DNA of 64,000 nt from Lucinisca nassula (GCA_963580285.1 OY757011.1:102888316-102952315), one strand, 5' to 3'. Positions 52,278 through 63,999 are shown, numbered from the stretch's first letter. Numbers and translations are program-made. Notes: generated by a model not told the origin, from the letters alone.

Positions 52278-55200
52278 TGCACGACCCGCCGGATGCTTTT
52301 AGCTTTATGAGTGTTACCGTATATGGGTATGGCGGCCATTTTGGTCATGTGACCTGGACCTAAATCGGTTCCCCCAATAAATGCGCCTTATAGTAATGAG
52401 CAAAAATATATCTTATACTTGAGTACTGAATTCTGAATCGTTTGCAGGATAAAATGCATTCTCACTTTCCAATACAAAAGCATATGTGTCAAAGTTTGAC
52501 CTAGGCACAATGAAGGTCAAGGTCAACCCAGGGTCACCATTTTAGCAAATTATGATGGGCCTACGTCCCAGATGCTATTTATCAAGTTTCGTGGAAATCT
52601 GCCCAGTGGTTCTGGAGAAGACTATTTTTGAAGGGTTTTTACCATATATGGCTTGGCGGCCATTTTGGTCATGTGACCTGGACCCCATGAGCAAATTTTG
52701 GTTTCCCCATCCCATAGAGGCTCCATATGAAATTTGACTTCAATCGGCCAAACGGTTTCCGAGGAGAAGCAGTTCGAAAATGTTCACATTTTCCGCCTCG
52801 GCGAGGCTATACTAAATGGAATGTAATATTTCGCAAGTTCATTGGTTAGATCTCATTGATATCTATCAGTATGCCAAACATTGTTTAAATATTCCAACAA
52901 AAGCATATTTGTCAAAGTTTGACCTAGGCACAAAGAAGGTCAAGGTCAACCCAGGGTCACCATTTTAGCAATTTATGATGGGCCTACGTCCCAGATGCTA
53001 TTTATCAAGTTTCGTGGAAATCTGCCCAGTGGTTCTGGAAAAGACTATTTTTGAAGGGTTTTTACCATATATGGCTTGGTGGCCATTTTGGTAATGTGAC
53101 CTGGACCCCATGAGCAAATTTTGGTTTCCCCCATCCCATAGAGGCTCTATATGAAATTTGACTACAATCGGCCAAACGGTTTCCGAGGAGAAGCAGTTCG
53201 AAAATTTTCACATTTTTCGCCTCGGCGAGGCTATACTAAATGGAATGTAATATTTCGCAAGTTCATTGGTTAGATCTCATTGATATCTATCAGTATGCCA
53301 AACATTGTTTAAATATTCCAACAAAAGCATATTTGTCAAAGTTTGACCTAGGCACAAAGAAGGTCAAGGTCAACCCAGGGTCACCATTTTAGCAATTTAT
53401 GATGGGCCTACGTCTCAGATGCTATTTATCAAGTTTCGTGGAAATCTGCCCAGTGGTTCTGGAGAAGACTATTTTTGAAGGGTTTTTACCATATATGGCT
53501 TGGCGGCCATTTTGGTCATGTGACCTGGACCCCATGAGCAAATTTTGGTTTCCCCCATCCCATAGAGGCTCCATATGAAATTTGACTTCAATCGGCCAAA
53601 CGGTTTCCGAGGAGAAGCAGTTCGAAAATGTTCACATTTTTCGCCTCGGCGAGGCTATACTAAATGGAATGTAATATTTCGCAAGTTCATTGGTTAGATC
53701 TCATTGATATCTATCAGTATGCCAAAGATTGTTTAAATATTCCAACAAAAGCATATTTGTCAAAGTTTGACCTAGGCACAAAGAAGGTCAAGGTCAACCC
53801 AGGGTCACCATTTTAGCAATTTATGATGGGCCTACGTCCCAGATGCTATTTATTAAGTTTCGTGGAAATCTGCCCAGTGGTTCTGGAAAAGACTATTTTT
53901 GAAGGGTTTTTACCATATATGGCTTGGTGGCCATTTTGGTAATGTGACCTGGACCCCATGAGCAAATTTTGGTTTCCCCCATCACATAGAGGCTCCATAT
54001 GAAATTTGACTTCAATCGGCCAAACGGTTTCCGAGGAGAAGCAGTTCGAAAATGTTCACATTTTCCGCCTCGGCGAGGCTATACTAAATGGAATGTAATA
54101 TTTCGCAAGTTCATTGGTTAGATCTCATTGATATCTATCAGTTTGCCAAACATTGTTTAAATATTCCAACAAAAGCATATTTGTCAAAGTTTGACCTTGG
54201 CACAAAGAAGGTCAAGGTCAACCCAGGGTCACCATTTTAGCAATTTATGATGGGCCTACGTCCCAGATGCTATTTATCAAGTTTCGTGGAAATCTGCCCA
54301 GTGGTTCTGGAGAAGACTATTTTTGAAGGGTTTTTACCATATATGGCTTGGCGGCCATTTTGGTCATGTGACCTGGACCCCATGAGCAAATTTTGGTTTC
54401 CCCCATCCCATAGAGGCTCCATATGAAATTTGACTTCAATCGGCCAAACGGTTTCCGAGGAGAAGCAGTTCGAAAATGTTCACATTTTTCGCCTCAGCGA
54501 GGCTATACTAAATGGAATGTAATATTTCGCAAGTTCATTGGTTAGATCTCATTGATATCTATCAGTATGCCAAACATTGTTTAAATATTCCAACAAAAGC
54601 ATATTTGTCAAAGTTTGACCTAGGCACAAAGAAGGTCAAGGTCAACCCAGGGTCACCATTTTAGCAATTTATGATGGGCCTACGTCCCAGATGCTATTTA
54701 TTAAGTTTCGTGGAAATCTGCCCAGTGGTTCTGGAAAAGACTATTTTTGAAGGGTTTTTACCATATATGGCTTGGTGGCCATTTTGGTCATGTGACCTGG
54801 ACCCCATGAGCAAATTTTGGTTTCCCCCATCCCATAGAGGCTCCATATAAAATTTGACTACAATCGGCCAAACGGTTTCCGAGGAGAAGCAGTTCGAAAA
54901 TTTTCACATTTTTCGCCTCGGCAAGGCTATACTAAATGGAATGTAATATTTCGCAAGTTCATTGGTTAGATCTCATTGATATCTATCAGTATGCCAAACA
55001 TTGTTTAAATATTCCAACAAAAGCATATTTGTCAAAGTTTGACCTAGGCACAAAGAAGGTCAAGGTCAACCCAGGGTCACCATTTTAGCAATTTATGATG
55101 GGCCTACGTCCCAGATGCTATTTATCAAGTTACGTGGAAATCTGCCCAGTGGTTCTTGAGAAGACTATTTTTGAAGGGTTTTTACCATATATGGCTTGGC

Positions 55201-56322
55201 AGCCATTTTGGTCATGTGACCTGGACCCCATGAGCAAATTTTGGTTTCCCCCATCCCATAGAGGCTCCATATGAAATTTGACTTCAATCGGCCAAACGGT
55301 TTCCGAGGAGAAGCAGTTCGAAAATGTTCACATTTTTCGCCTCGGCGAGGCTATACTAAATGGAATGTAATATTTCGCAAGTTCATTGGTTAGATCTCAT
55401 TGATATCTATCAGTATGCCAAACATTGTTTAAATATTCCAACAAAAGCATATTTGTCAAAGTTTGACCTAGGCACAAAGAAGGTCAAGGTCAACCCAGGG
55501 TCACCATTTTAGCAATTTATGATGGGCCTACGTCCCAGATGCTATTTATTAAGTTTCGTGGAAATCTGCCCAGTGGTTCTGGAGAAGACTATTTTTGAAG
55601 GGTTTTTACCATATATGGCTTGGTGGCCATTTTGGTCATGTGACCTGGACCCAATGAGCAAATTTTGGTTTCCCCCATCCCATAGAGGCTCCATATGAAA
55701 TTTGACTTCAATCGGCCAAACGGTTTCCGAGGAGAAGCAGTTCGAAAATTTTCACATTTTTCGCCTCGGCGAGGCTAACTAAATGGAATGTAATATTTCG
55801 CAAGTTCATTGGTTAGATCTCATTGATATCTATCAGTATGCCAAAATTGTTTAAATATTCCAAGCGGTTAATTCACTGTCACCAATTTTCACAAACGGGT
55901 TACGGACGGACAGACAGACCATATATGGCTTGGCGGCCATTTTGGTCATGTGACCTGGACCCCATGAGCAAATTTTGGTTTCCCCCATCCCATAGAGGCT
56001 CCATATGAAATTTGACTTCAATCAACGGTTTCCGAGGAGAAGCAGTTCGAAATTTTTCACATTTTTCGCCTCGGCGAGGCTATACTAAATGGAATGTAAT
56101 ATTTCGCAAGTTCATTGGTTAGATCTCATTGGTATCTATCAGTATGCCAAAAATTGTTTAAATATTCCAAGCGGTTAAGTCACTATCACCAATTTTCACA
56201 AACGGGTTACGGACAGACAGACACACTGACAGAATGACAGACTGACAGAATGACACGGTGATTTTAGGGCACTCTTAGAAATGAACCGACTTCAGTCGGT
56301 CGCTTTTTCTGCGGGTCGTGCA
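52278..56322 (+). mobile_element. 4-kb element with 12-bp TIR carrying satellite L
   Basis: TGCACGACCCGC (52278-52289) and GCGGGTCGTGCA (56311-56322) are perfect inverted ends. Just inside the right end is a hairpin ACCGAC TTCA GTCGGT (about 56285-56300), and just outside the left end a CTTCAGCTGAAG palindrome. Between them lies the 424-bp satellite and a GACAGACAGAC tract. No coding frame. Short TIR plus subterminal hairpin plus tandem core is compatible with Helentron-like non-autonomous elements, but that is inference. Confidence 0.8.
52560..56170 (+). repeat. Satellite L, 424-bp tandem repeat
   Basis: ACCATATATGGCTTGG recurs at 52641, 53063, 53488, 53912, 54337, 54761, 55184 and 55608 (spacing 422-425), with shorter partial units to 56170. 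Each unit contains GCCTCGGCGAGGC (a 6-bp stem), GAAGGTCAAGGTCAACCCAG, GTGACCTGGACCCCATGAG and CCAAACGGTTTCCGAGGAG. Alternating diagnostic bases reveal a two-unit (about 849-bp) higher-order pattern. Confidence 0.95.
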
Positions 56323-57285
56323 ATCATTAGTCTCCAAGATATTACAATTTGAAGTGTGAAATATTTCAGGGAAACAGAGCAACTTCAAACTGCCTCGTTA
56401 ATATTCATGAGGTATTCTGAGATGCACAGCAAAATTATTTAACTTTTCATCTGTTTAATAGTTTTCAGGAACTGTGTAATTAGCTATTTGGAACCGATCT
56501 GAACTGTTATGTTAAACCAGTTTTCTCATATTTTCAATCTCAAACATTATATTCAAAATTTGGTAAGATTAACCTTGTTTAATCTGTTATTAATGACTTG
56601 TAACCAATTTCATGCAGGGGGTTTCCTCAACCTCAAGGGAAACCACATTTGGCCTGTTTTGTAATTTATACCTAACACAGGCCCCTGGGTGTCTCGAGTT
56701 TCAGTATTTTAATTAACGCAGTTTCTGACCAGTCCATGGCAGATAAGGGACAGGTTCTATTCACCTATCAGAGATCAGCTGCCTCATGACCCTGCATGAT
56801 AATAGCCCTTAGCCAATCAGATTCTGTCTTGCAGTTTCCCTTTAATAGCTGCATTTTTAACCAGGCCAAACCAATTGACATCATTTTTTGTGCAGCAGGC
56901 ACCAGAAAAGTGGCGCCATGTTGAATTTATTCTTCTAAGTTTTCTTCCTCCCTCCGACCCTACAATGGAGAGGTTATTGTCTTTAGAGGTTAATGTACAT
57001 TTATATATGCACATTCATACTTCCGTATATATATTTTCTTCTTTTTTTATTAGAGTTAGTATTTTGTAGATTAGGTAGACCATATTATGGTTAGGTGGCA
57101 ACTCAGGCAGAGTTATTTGTACATTATTTACTTCAAGCATTTTATTTACCTGCCTATCACAGCAGACACTTACAACACCTACCTGTTTTTAATGTCATAT
57201 CCTATGTGGAGATCATTTGGTAATGTAAACCAGTGACTTGCAAGTTCTAAACATGTTATATTTGTTATCTTGCTCATATTATATA
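56323..57285. other. Unassigned AT-rich sequence
   Basis: Short frames only. 56620-56880 has CCAATCAG and several CA-rich blocks but no convincing repeat or gene. Confidence 0.4.
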
Positions 57286-57632
57286 CAGTCGAACTTCAAT
57301 GGCTCGAACACCTTTGGGACCTCGAAAATCTGTTCGAGACAGGGGTAGTTCGAGCCACTGAGGATTACTGCCAGGAGGCATAACGTGATACTTTTAAACA
57401 TCCTTTCGGTGTTCTATAATGAAAATGTATGCTGTGTGTACTCATTAGAATTGCCTCATCGAGGCGATTCTAATGAGTACACACAGCATACATTTGCAAG
57501 ATAAAAGACTAAAATCTCCTTAATTATCCCTCACTATTTCTTATGTAGAGGATTTCGCTAGGGACTCAAGAACGGGTTCGACTCATCCATGGTAAACGAG
57601 CCATCAATGTTCGAGCCATAGAAGTGCAACTG
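57286..57632 (+). mobile_element. Family F element
   Basis: TA-CAGTCGAACTTCAATGG at the left, CCATAGAAGTGCAACTG-TA at the right. The core CTCATTAGAATTGCCTCATCGAGGCGATTC is nearly perfect. Confidence 0.88.
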
Positions 57633-57634
57633 TA

Positions 57635-58417
57635 TGTGTTTTATGTACTTGCCTTATCATGCCTATTGTCTACTTATTAAATGGTCTACATTGTACCCAA
57701 ACCCAGCCTTCCTTATTCTTGCTAATTAATGATAGCTACAGATTACCTAATGCCTGCTGTTGGCAGGCTGTGCCTACTGGGTGGAAAGAAATTAATGATT
57801 TATTAAGATTATTTAAATTCCTGTTTTTGTATTTTTAAGTAGATGAAATAATGCACAGCACTTACTGAGATCTATTTAAAAGGCATGTAAAACACTTACC
57901 TCAAGTAGTCTAAATGAAATTTTGAATTAAATGGTAGTTTTAAACATTTAAAAAATATTTAAATTGTCAAAATCAAATTTCTTAACTCTATCCTAAACTA
58001 TGAACAACATGCACAGTAACCAAAGGGCATGAGGAAAGATGAGGCAGACGATTGCAAAATGGAAAACATGGTAATTGAAAATTATTTTAAATAAGTTTAA
58101 AAACACTGACATCACAGAATATTGCATTCTGGTCTGAATCAAAGAAAATTCAGCGGAGGGTTCTCTTAGAGGAAAACAGGTAGATATCAAATATAATTGA
58201 GCATAACTTGAGAACGTGAATGTGAGTTTTTTAGTGCGGTTTTCAACGTGCTTTCATCCTGCTTAATACTAACGATATTTCAAAATTCTTTATAATTGCT
58301 CTTTTACTAATGTATGAGCCTGCAAGATCAAACAAATGCAACGGTCAAATGCTAGCTGTTTCACAAATAGCCTCGCGGAGGTAAAAGTAACAAGAAAAAT
58401 GCCTATTAATGGCATTA
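57635..58417. other. Unassigned AT-rich sequence
   Basis: No gene, repeat or RNA recognised. Very AT-rich around 57830-57990. Confidence 0.4.
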
Positions 58418-58734
58418 TGGACGGGTTTTTTTTTCAGTACAATTTGGCATTTTGTTTATCCAAATGTTATGATATTACCTTTTTCGATGGACTTGGATCT
58501 GGTGAGCTGATAGTGGCCGAAATAATGTCTTCTTGAGTCATGATGAACTTGTTGTAGCTCAGCTGATGTAAGGATGAATTCATATCTGCATCTAACCTGT
58601 CAGTATCTATAGTTGGTGCTTGAAGTATGTATGGAATGTCTACTGTTTGTTAGTAGTAATATGTGTCCCACTGATGTCAGCAGGGACAGAAATATATATA
58701 GTAGTAGTAATATGTGTCCCACTGATGGTGAGGA

Positions 58735-59275
58735 GGGGTTGGGTGGAGTAGGGTGTTGTTGTCGTGGTGGAATGGGCTTGGTTGTTGTTGGGTGGGGTGG
58801 GCTTGGATGGGGTGGGGTGGGGTCTGGATGGGGTGGGGTGGGGTGGGGTCTGGATGGGGCTGGGTGGGGTAGGGTGAGGGTGGGGTAGGTATCTTTAGGG
58901 TGGATGGGGGTGGGTGAGGGTGGGTGGGTTGGGTGGGTGGGTGGGGTGTTGGGATGCAGTGGGGTTAGGATGGTGGTGGCATGGGTGGGGTAGGGTGGGG
59001 TATGCTGGTGTGGGGTAGGGTGGGGTGGGATGGGTTAGGAGTCGGGTGGGTCGGGGTGGAATTTGTGGTGGGGTAGGGTGTGGGGTGGGATGGGGTGTGG
59101 TGGGGTTGTGGGGTGGGGTGGGCTTGGGAGGGTGGGATGGGGTGAGGTCGGGTAAGGTGGGGAGTGGTGGGATGGGGTGGGGTTGGGGGTGGATTGGGGT
59201 TGTTTTGGGATGGGGGTGGGGTGGGGTTGTGGGGTAGGGTATGATAGGGTAGGGTGGGGTGGGTAGGGTATGTAT
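58735..59275. repeat. GGGGTGGGGT minisatellite
   Basis: About 540 bp with dozens of G3-G4 runs at short spacing on the plus strand. It should be able to form G-quadruplexes (inference from sequence pattern). Predicted Gly/Trp/Val-rich frames here are artefacts. Confidence 0.92.
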
Positions 59276-59665
59276 GTAAATCTAAGTATGCATGTATGTA
59301 CAGAACAAATGCAATATCCTAACCCAGTAACAACTTTTTGTGGAGGGGGGGGGGGGTTGATTTGTTTATGTGTTTTAAGAAGAAAAAAAAAATAATTTTA
59401 GCTCTGGTTTTAGCGATTTTGAAAAAGGGTCACCTAATGAACATTTCTGTATGTATGTAAAACTAAGTATGCATGTATGTACAGAACAAGTGCAATATCC
59501 TAACCCAGTAACAACTTTTTGTGGAGGGGGGGGGGAGTTGATTTGTTTATGTGTTTTACGAAGAAAAAAAAAGTTTTTTTTTCTATTTTTAGCTCTATTT
59601 TTAGCTCTAGTGGCCACTGATTTTAGCAATTTTGAAAAAGGGTCACCTAATGAACATTTCTGTAA
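59265..59665. repeat. About 180-bp direct duplication
   Basis: AAGTATGCATGTATGTACAG, AATATCCTAACCCAGTAACA, GTGGAGGGGGGGGG, GAAAAAGGGTCACCTAATGA appear twice in the same order, about 180 bp apart. Confidence 0.88.
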
Positions 59666-59941
59666 AATAATTTTGAAATCGGGCCATTATCCCAGGAGGA
59701 GATGTCGTTTAAAGAAATTGTTGACGGGTGACAGACATCAACTCACCTTGAGCACTTCGTGCTCAGGTGAGCTAAAAAAAAATAAAAATTCCATGCCTGT
59801 GCATGCATGTATGTATTATTACTAGCAACTATCAGGGGAGGAAGATAATAATTGTTCATATGTGTTTATGGAGAAGAAAAGAAAAATAAAGAAAAAAAAA
59901 GAATGAAAAAAGAAAGAAAAAAAAAGAACAAAAAAAAAATG

Positions 59942-60030
59942 TCTCCACCGGGGTTTGAACTCACGCCCCTCAGATTCATAGTCAACAATAGGATTCGTAG
60001 TCCAGCACTCTATCCACTACACTGGCATTT
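59942..60030 (-). pseudogene. tRNA-like sequence with a duplicated-looking anticodon arm
   Basis: On the minus strand GTAGTGGATAGAGTGCTGGA resembles an A-box and D-arm region, and GAGTTCAAACCCCGG a B box. The spacing between is about 20 bases too long, with CTACGAATCC and CTATGAATCT as two similar anticodon-arm-like segments. The T-stem does not pair properly, so it is not a working tRNA gene. Probably a tRNA-derived part of the surrounding repeat. Confidence 0.6.
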
Positions 60031-60389
60031 GAAAAAGGTTAACCAAAAGGTAAACCTGAAAAACACAAGTTTGAAAAATGACAATTTCCGCCAAAATTTT
60101 AGTCTTTTGCGCCATTTATAGATAATACATGAAAGCGGTATCTCCACTTATGCATCAGTCCTGATATTAAAACAATCTGCTACAGAATAGATGAAAAATA
60201 TCACTTTGAAAAAAAGGTTAACCAAAAGGTAAACCTGGGACGACGCCCGCCCGCAGGACGCCTGCCCGCCCGCCTGCCCAAACATCGCTATTTTAAAGGA
60301 CGGATTTTTCTTAAAAACCCGTCCAAAAATCCATAACCATTTGAAATATTTAACAAAAAGATGGCATGCTGAGAGAAAATTGGCAAAAA

Positions 60390-61316
60390 CTACGAGGATC
60401 CTTCAATAAGTATCTGGCCTTTTTTACTCAAAGACACACTTGACTTCTTTTCCCACAGCAGCAATAAGCACTTCCTCCATCGATGTTCCAAGGCTGAAAG
60501 TCCATTTTTGTAGTTTTTGGCCACCGCCCATCGGGGCTTGAAGAAATAGATGGACTGCATGATGTTTCCATGCAGAACTGAAAACGATAGCACAACCGCT
60601 CAGAGGATCTAAGCCTGCCCAGACAAAGCGGTGCGAGTCGGACCGTCCATGCTTAAAAACCCTAGTGGTTTCATTGGGCAACAGGGCTTGAGATGTCATT
60701 TCATCTCAATGTCGGGTAAAAGTCCCACAAAATTGGAAGCAACGTCTTCAAAAGACCTATATAGTGTTTACAGGGACATTAAACCTCAAATCAACCAACC
60801 AACCGTTTTTGTAGAATTTAGGGTTTGTAACTGTTCCACTTCATTGCGTCGACAGAAACTTTGCCAGTATGGACTCTGGCAATGTCATGTTGCGACAGCA
60901 CACCTAAGTTTTCTACGATTTTTCTGTACTATAGCTGGACGTAACTGGTCCAAAATTATTAGCATAATAGTCCCCATTAATAGTCTGGCCATTAGGTCAA
61001 TAGTCCGCTAGTGGAACACCCTTGCTATCCCAAAACACAGTTGTCATGACCGGCTGAGTCTTAAATTTCTTTGGACGCAATCAATCGAGACCAGTTCATT
61101 GTTTACTCTGCTGTTTATTCTCAGCATCATAGTGATGGATCCAAGTTTGGTCCCGGGCAACAAGTCTCTAAGATTCTTAAAGTCTTCGGGATCAGAATCG
61201 TATCTTTCCAAAAGTGACTCGGACATGGATACTGGGACAATTCATTGTTCTGTACTACGGCATTTCGGCACCCAACGCGCTGAAAGTTTTCTTGGCCTTT
61301 CATGTAAAATGGTAAC
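60390..61316 (-). pseudogene. Mariner-type transposase pseudogene, split by SINE-C
   Basis: Minus-strand pieces in changing frames, in family order: ILHERPRKLSARWVPK, LLERYDSDPEDFKN, DQTWIHHYDAENKQQSKQ, FWDSKGVPLADY, PNGQTINGDYYANNFGP, SQHDIARVHTGKVSVDAMK, then after the SINE, NYKNGLSALEHRWRKCLLLL. The first catalytic Asp (normally GDETW, here DQTW) and the second (HDIARVH, normally HDNA) are still visible. The segment with the third is missing where the SINE sits. Several frameshifts and stops; clearly dead. The N-terminal DNA-binding part is lost at 61316, where a different repeat end begins. Confidence 0.92.
60521..60804 (+). mobile_element. SINE-C inserted in the mariner pseudogene
   Basis: CCACCGCCCATCGGGGCTTG to AAATCAACCAACCAACC. 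The flanks TTTTTGTAGTTTTTGG and TTTTTGTAGAATTTAGG look like a diverged target duplication. Confidence 0.88.
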
Positions 61317-61844
61317 ATGAGGGCCAAGATGGCCCTGAATCGCTCACCTGATTTCAAAGATGTCACATAGCTTCTGAAAGTTCTGGCGGCCATCTTGTTC
61401 ATCAGAGCAGAACAATTTTAGCTAATTCGGTAGAGGTGTGTGTGTGTGGGGGGGGGGGGGGGTGCTAAGCAACATTTCGGTGAAGTTTAAATCAAATTGG
61501 CCGAAGAGTTTAGGAGGAGTTGGCATTTAACCCTTTCCCAAGCAGATATGTCTTTTTACATGTCTGAACCCCGACCCAACCCTTTTGGGCCCCATAACAA
61601 CATAAAATCTGCATTTCGCACCCCTAGACAGCTAAGCAACACTGTGAAAATCAGCAAAATTCACAAAGTTCCCAAGTGGGAATGGGTTAATAATTAAGAT
61701 CGAAACTTATCAAAATGATGTTTTTTCATCATTTTATTGTAGAATATGGTATTTTATACGTAATTCATGCATTTTAAAGTTAAGTGATGTTTTTTTTTTT
61801 TTTCAAGATTCGAGTTAACCCTTTCCCACTCAGGGTGACGCAGT
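61317..61844. other. Repeat end and unassigned sequence
   Basis: GAGGGCCAAGATGGCCCTGAATCGCTCACCTG at 61320-61351 resembles the left end of the K element. A GT/poly-G tract lies at 61435-61462. Two AACCCTTTCCCA segments (about 61529 and 61817) suggest a further dispersed repeat. Confidence 0.5.
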
Positions 61845-62140
61845 TATTCATTACGGTCTTTCGATGGGTAGGTGTGAAGCTGTTAATCGTTACAGATTTT
61901 TTATGTGTATGTGGTGTGAAGCAGTTATTCATTATGGTCTTACTATGGGTAAGAGGTTGAAGCGTTTATTTGTTATGGTCTTTGTGTGAGTAAAGGCACC
62001 GGGTGTGAAGCAGTTATTTGTTATGGTCTTTTGATGGGTAGCTGGAAAGCAGTTATTCGACATTTCTTTCGATTGGTAGGAGGAGGTGTGAAGCAGTTCT
62101 TTTTTTTTTATGGGTAGAAGCAGTTATTCACTAGAATTTG
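61845..62140. repeat. Degenerate 45-60-bp minisatellite
   Basis: GTGTGAAGCAGTTATTCATTA and GGTCTTTCGATGGGTAGG recur about six times with variable spacing. Confidence 0.8.
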
Positions 62141-62159
62141 TTTTTCTACAAAAACACAA

Positions 62160-63999
62160 ATGTCTCCCCCGTTTTTGACCGCTAAGTATGACTTTGACAT
62201 TGAAGGTATTGAGCTGGGTCTTGTGTGCAACACATCATCTAATGAAGATGAACATTTCTGCAAAGTTACTTTAAAAATGTTCATACAGAAATAAAAAAGT
62301 TATTGGCCGTACACAAAAGAAGCCCTTTTTTACCTTTGACCTCTAAGTATGGCCTTGACCTTTGAGGTACAACACATTGTCTCATGATGGTTAACATTTC
62401 TGCCAAGTAATTTCATAATCCATCAAAGAATAAGGAAGTTATTGACTGTCCCTTTTTTTACCTTTGACCTCTAGGTATGACCTTGACATTGGAGGTATGG
62501 ACCTTGGTCTTGCACATGACTAATGGTCTAATGACGGTGAACATTTCTGCATGGTTACTTTATAAAGTCCATCCAGAAATAAAAAAGTTATTGACTGGAC
62601 ACACTAACAAAAAAAAACAAACTTTTTTTACCTCTGACCTCTTAGTATGACCTTGATCTTGGAGGTACCGACCTGGGTCTAGCGTGCACCACATCGTCTC
62701 ATGATGGTTAACATTTCTGCCAAGTAATTTCACAATCTATCCAGGAATAAGAAAGTAATTAACTCAACACTAAAAAAGGCCCCTTTTTGTCCTTTGACCT
62801 CTTCGTACGCCCTTGACATTTGAGGTACCAACTTGGGTCATGCACGCAACACATCGACTCATGGTGGTTAACATTTCTGCCAAGTAATTTCAAAATCCAT
62901 CTAAAAAAAAGAAAGTTATTAACAGAACACAAAAAAGGCCCCTTTTTTACCTTTAACCACTATGTATGACCTTGACCTTTCAGGTACCAGACTGGGTCAT
63001 GCGTGCAACACATCATCTCATGGTGGTTAACATTTCTGCCAAGCAATCTCAAAATCCATCATAAATAAGAAAGATATTGATCAAATACGAAAAAAGGCCC
63101 CTTTTTGACCTTTGACCTCTGTGTATGACCTTGACATTTGAGTTACCAAACTGAATCATGCATGCAACACATCGTCTCATGAAAGTTAACATTTTTGCCA
63201 AGTATCTTCAAATTCTATTTAAAAATAAGCAAATTATTGACAAAATCCGAAAAAAGGCCCCTTTTTTACCTTTGACCTCTAAGTATGACCTTGACCTTTG
63301 AGGTACCAACCTGGGTCATGCACGCAACACATCGCCTTATATTGGTTAACATTTCTGCCAAGTGATTTCAAAATCCATCTCAAAATAAGAAAGTTATTGA
63401 CCAAACACGAAAAAAGGCCCTTTTTTACCTTTGACCTCTAAGTATGACCTTGATCTTTAAGGTACCGACCTGCCTCATGCGCACCACACATCGTCTTATG
63501 ATTGTTAATGTTTCTGCCAAGTAATTTTAAAATCCATCTCAAAATAAGAAAGATATTGACCAAACACAAAAAAGGCCCATTTTTTTACCTTTGACCTCAA
63601 AGTATGACCTTGACCTTTGAGGTACTGACCTGCCTCATGCGCACCACACATCGTCTCAAGGTTGTTAATATTTCTGCCAAGTAATTTAAAAATACATCTG
63701 AAAATAAGAAAGTTATTGACCGGACACGATTTGCCCATACATATATACATACCAACAAACATCCAAGGGAGATAATTCAAAAAGTATAAATGCGAGAGTT
63801 ATAGTCTTTGCGCACTGCACGTCGTCTAATGCTGATTAATATTTATATGAAGTTTCGTGAAGACAGCTTAAACGGTTTTAAAGTTATAGAGCGGACACAT
63901 ATGAGTGACAGATGGACAGACAGACAGATGGACAGACAGACAGACAGATGGACAGACAGACGTCCAGGGAAAAACAATATGTCTCTCCGAAAAAAATAT
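62160..63999 (+). repeat. Satellite M array, open at the window end
   Basis: About ten units of roughly 160 bp: CCTTTTTTACCTTTGACCTC, AAGTATGACCTTGACCTTTG, AGGTACC, CATGCACGCAACACATCG and GGTTAACATTTCTGCCAAGT. The array ends in GGACAGACAGACAGATGG tracts near 63913-63962, then CGTCCAGGGAAAAACAATAT. It is probably the core of another transposon with internal satellite; its right end may lie beyond the window. Confidence 0.9.

Larger units (their letters stand above)
58418..60325. mobile_element. Element with 13-bp TIR and G-rich core
   Basis: TGGACGGGTTTTT at 58418-58430 and AAAAACCCGTCCA at 60313-60325 are exact inverted repeats. Next to the right end GGACGGATTTTTC can pair with AAAAACCCGTCC as a terminal hairpin. 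Inside are the GGGGTGGGGT minisatellite, a roughly 180-bp duplication, a tRNA-like segment and a CCCGCCCGC tract. No coding frame. One element or nested ones cannot be told apart here. Confidence 0.65.

Noticed and set aside
52560..56170. CRISPR-like regular spacing
   Set aside because: The 424-bp period has no unique spacers; it is a satellite in a eukaryotic genome.
58613..59237. Gly/Trp/Val-rich frames
   Set aside because: Produced by the GGGGTGGGGT minisatellite; no start context or homology to support coding.
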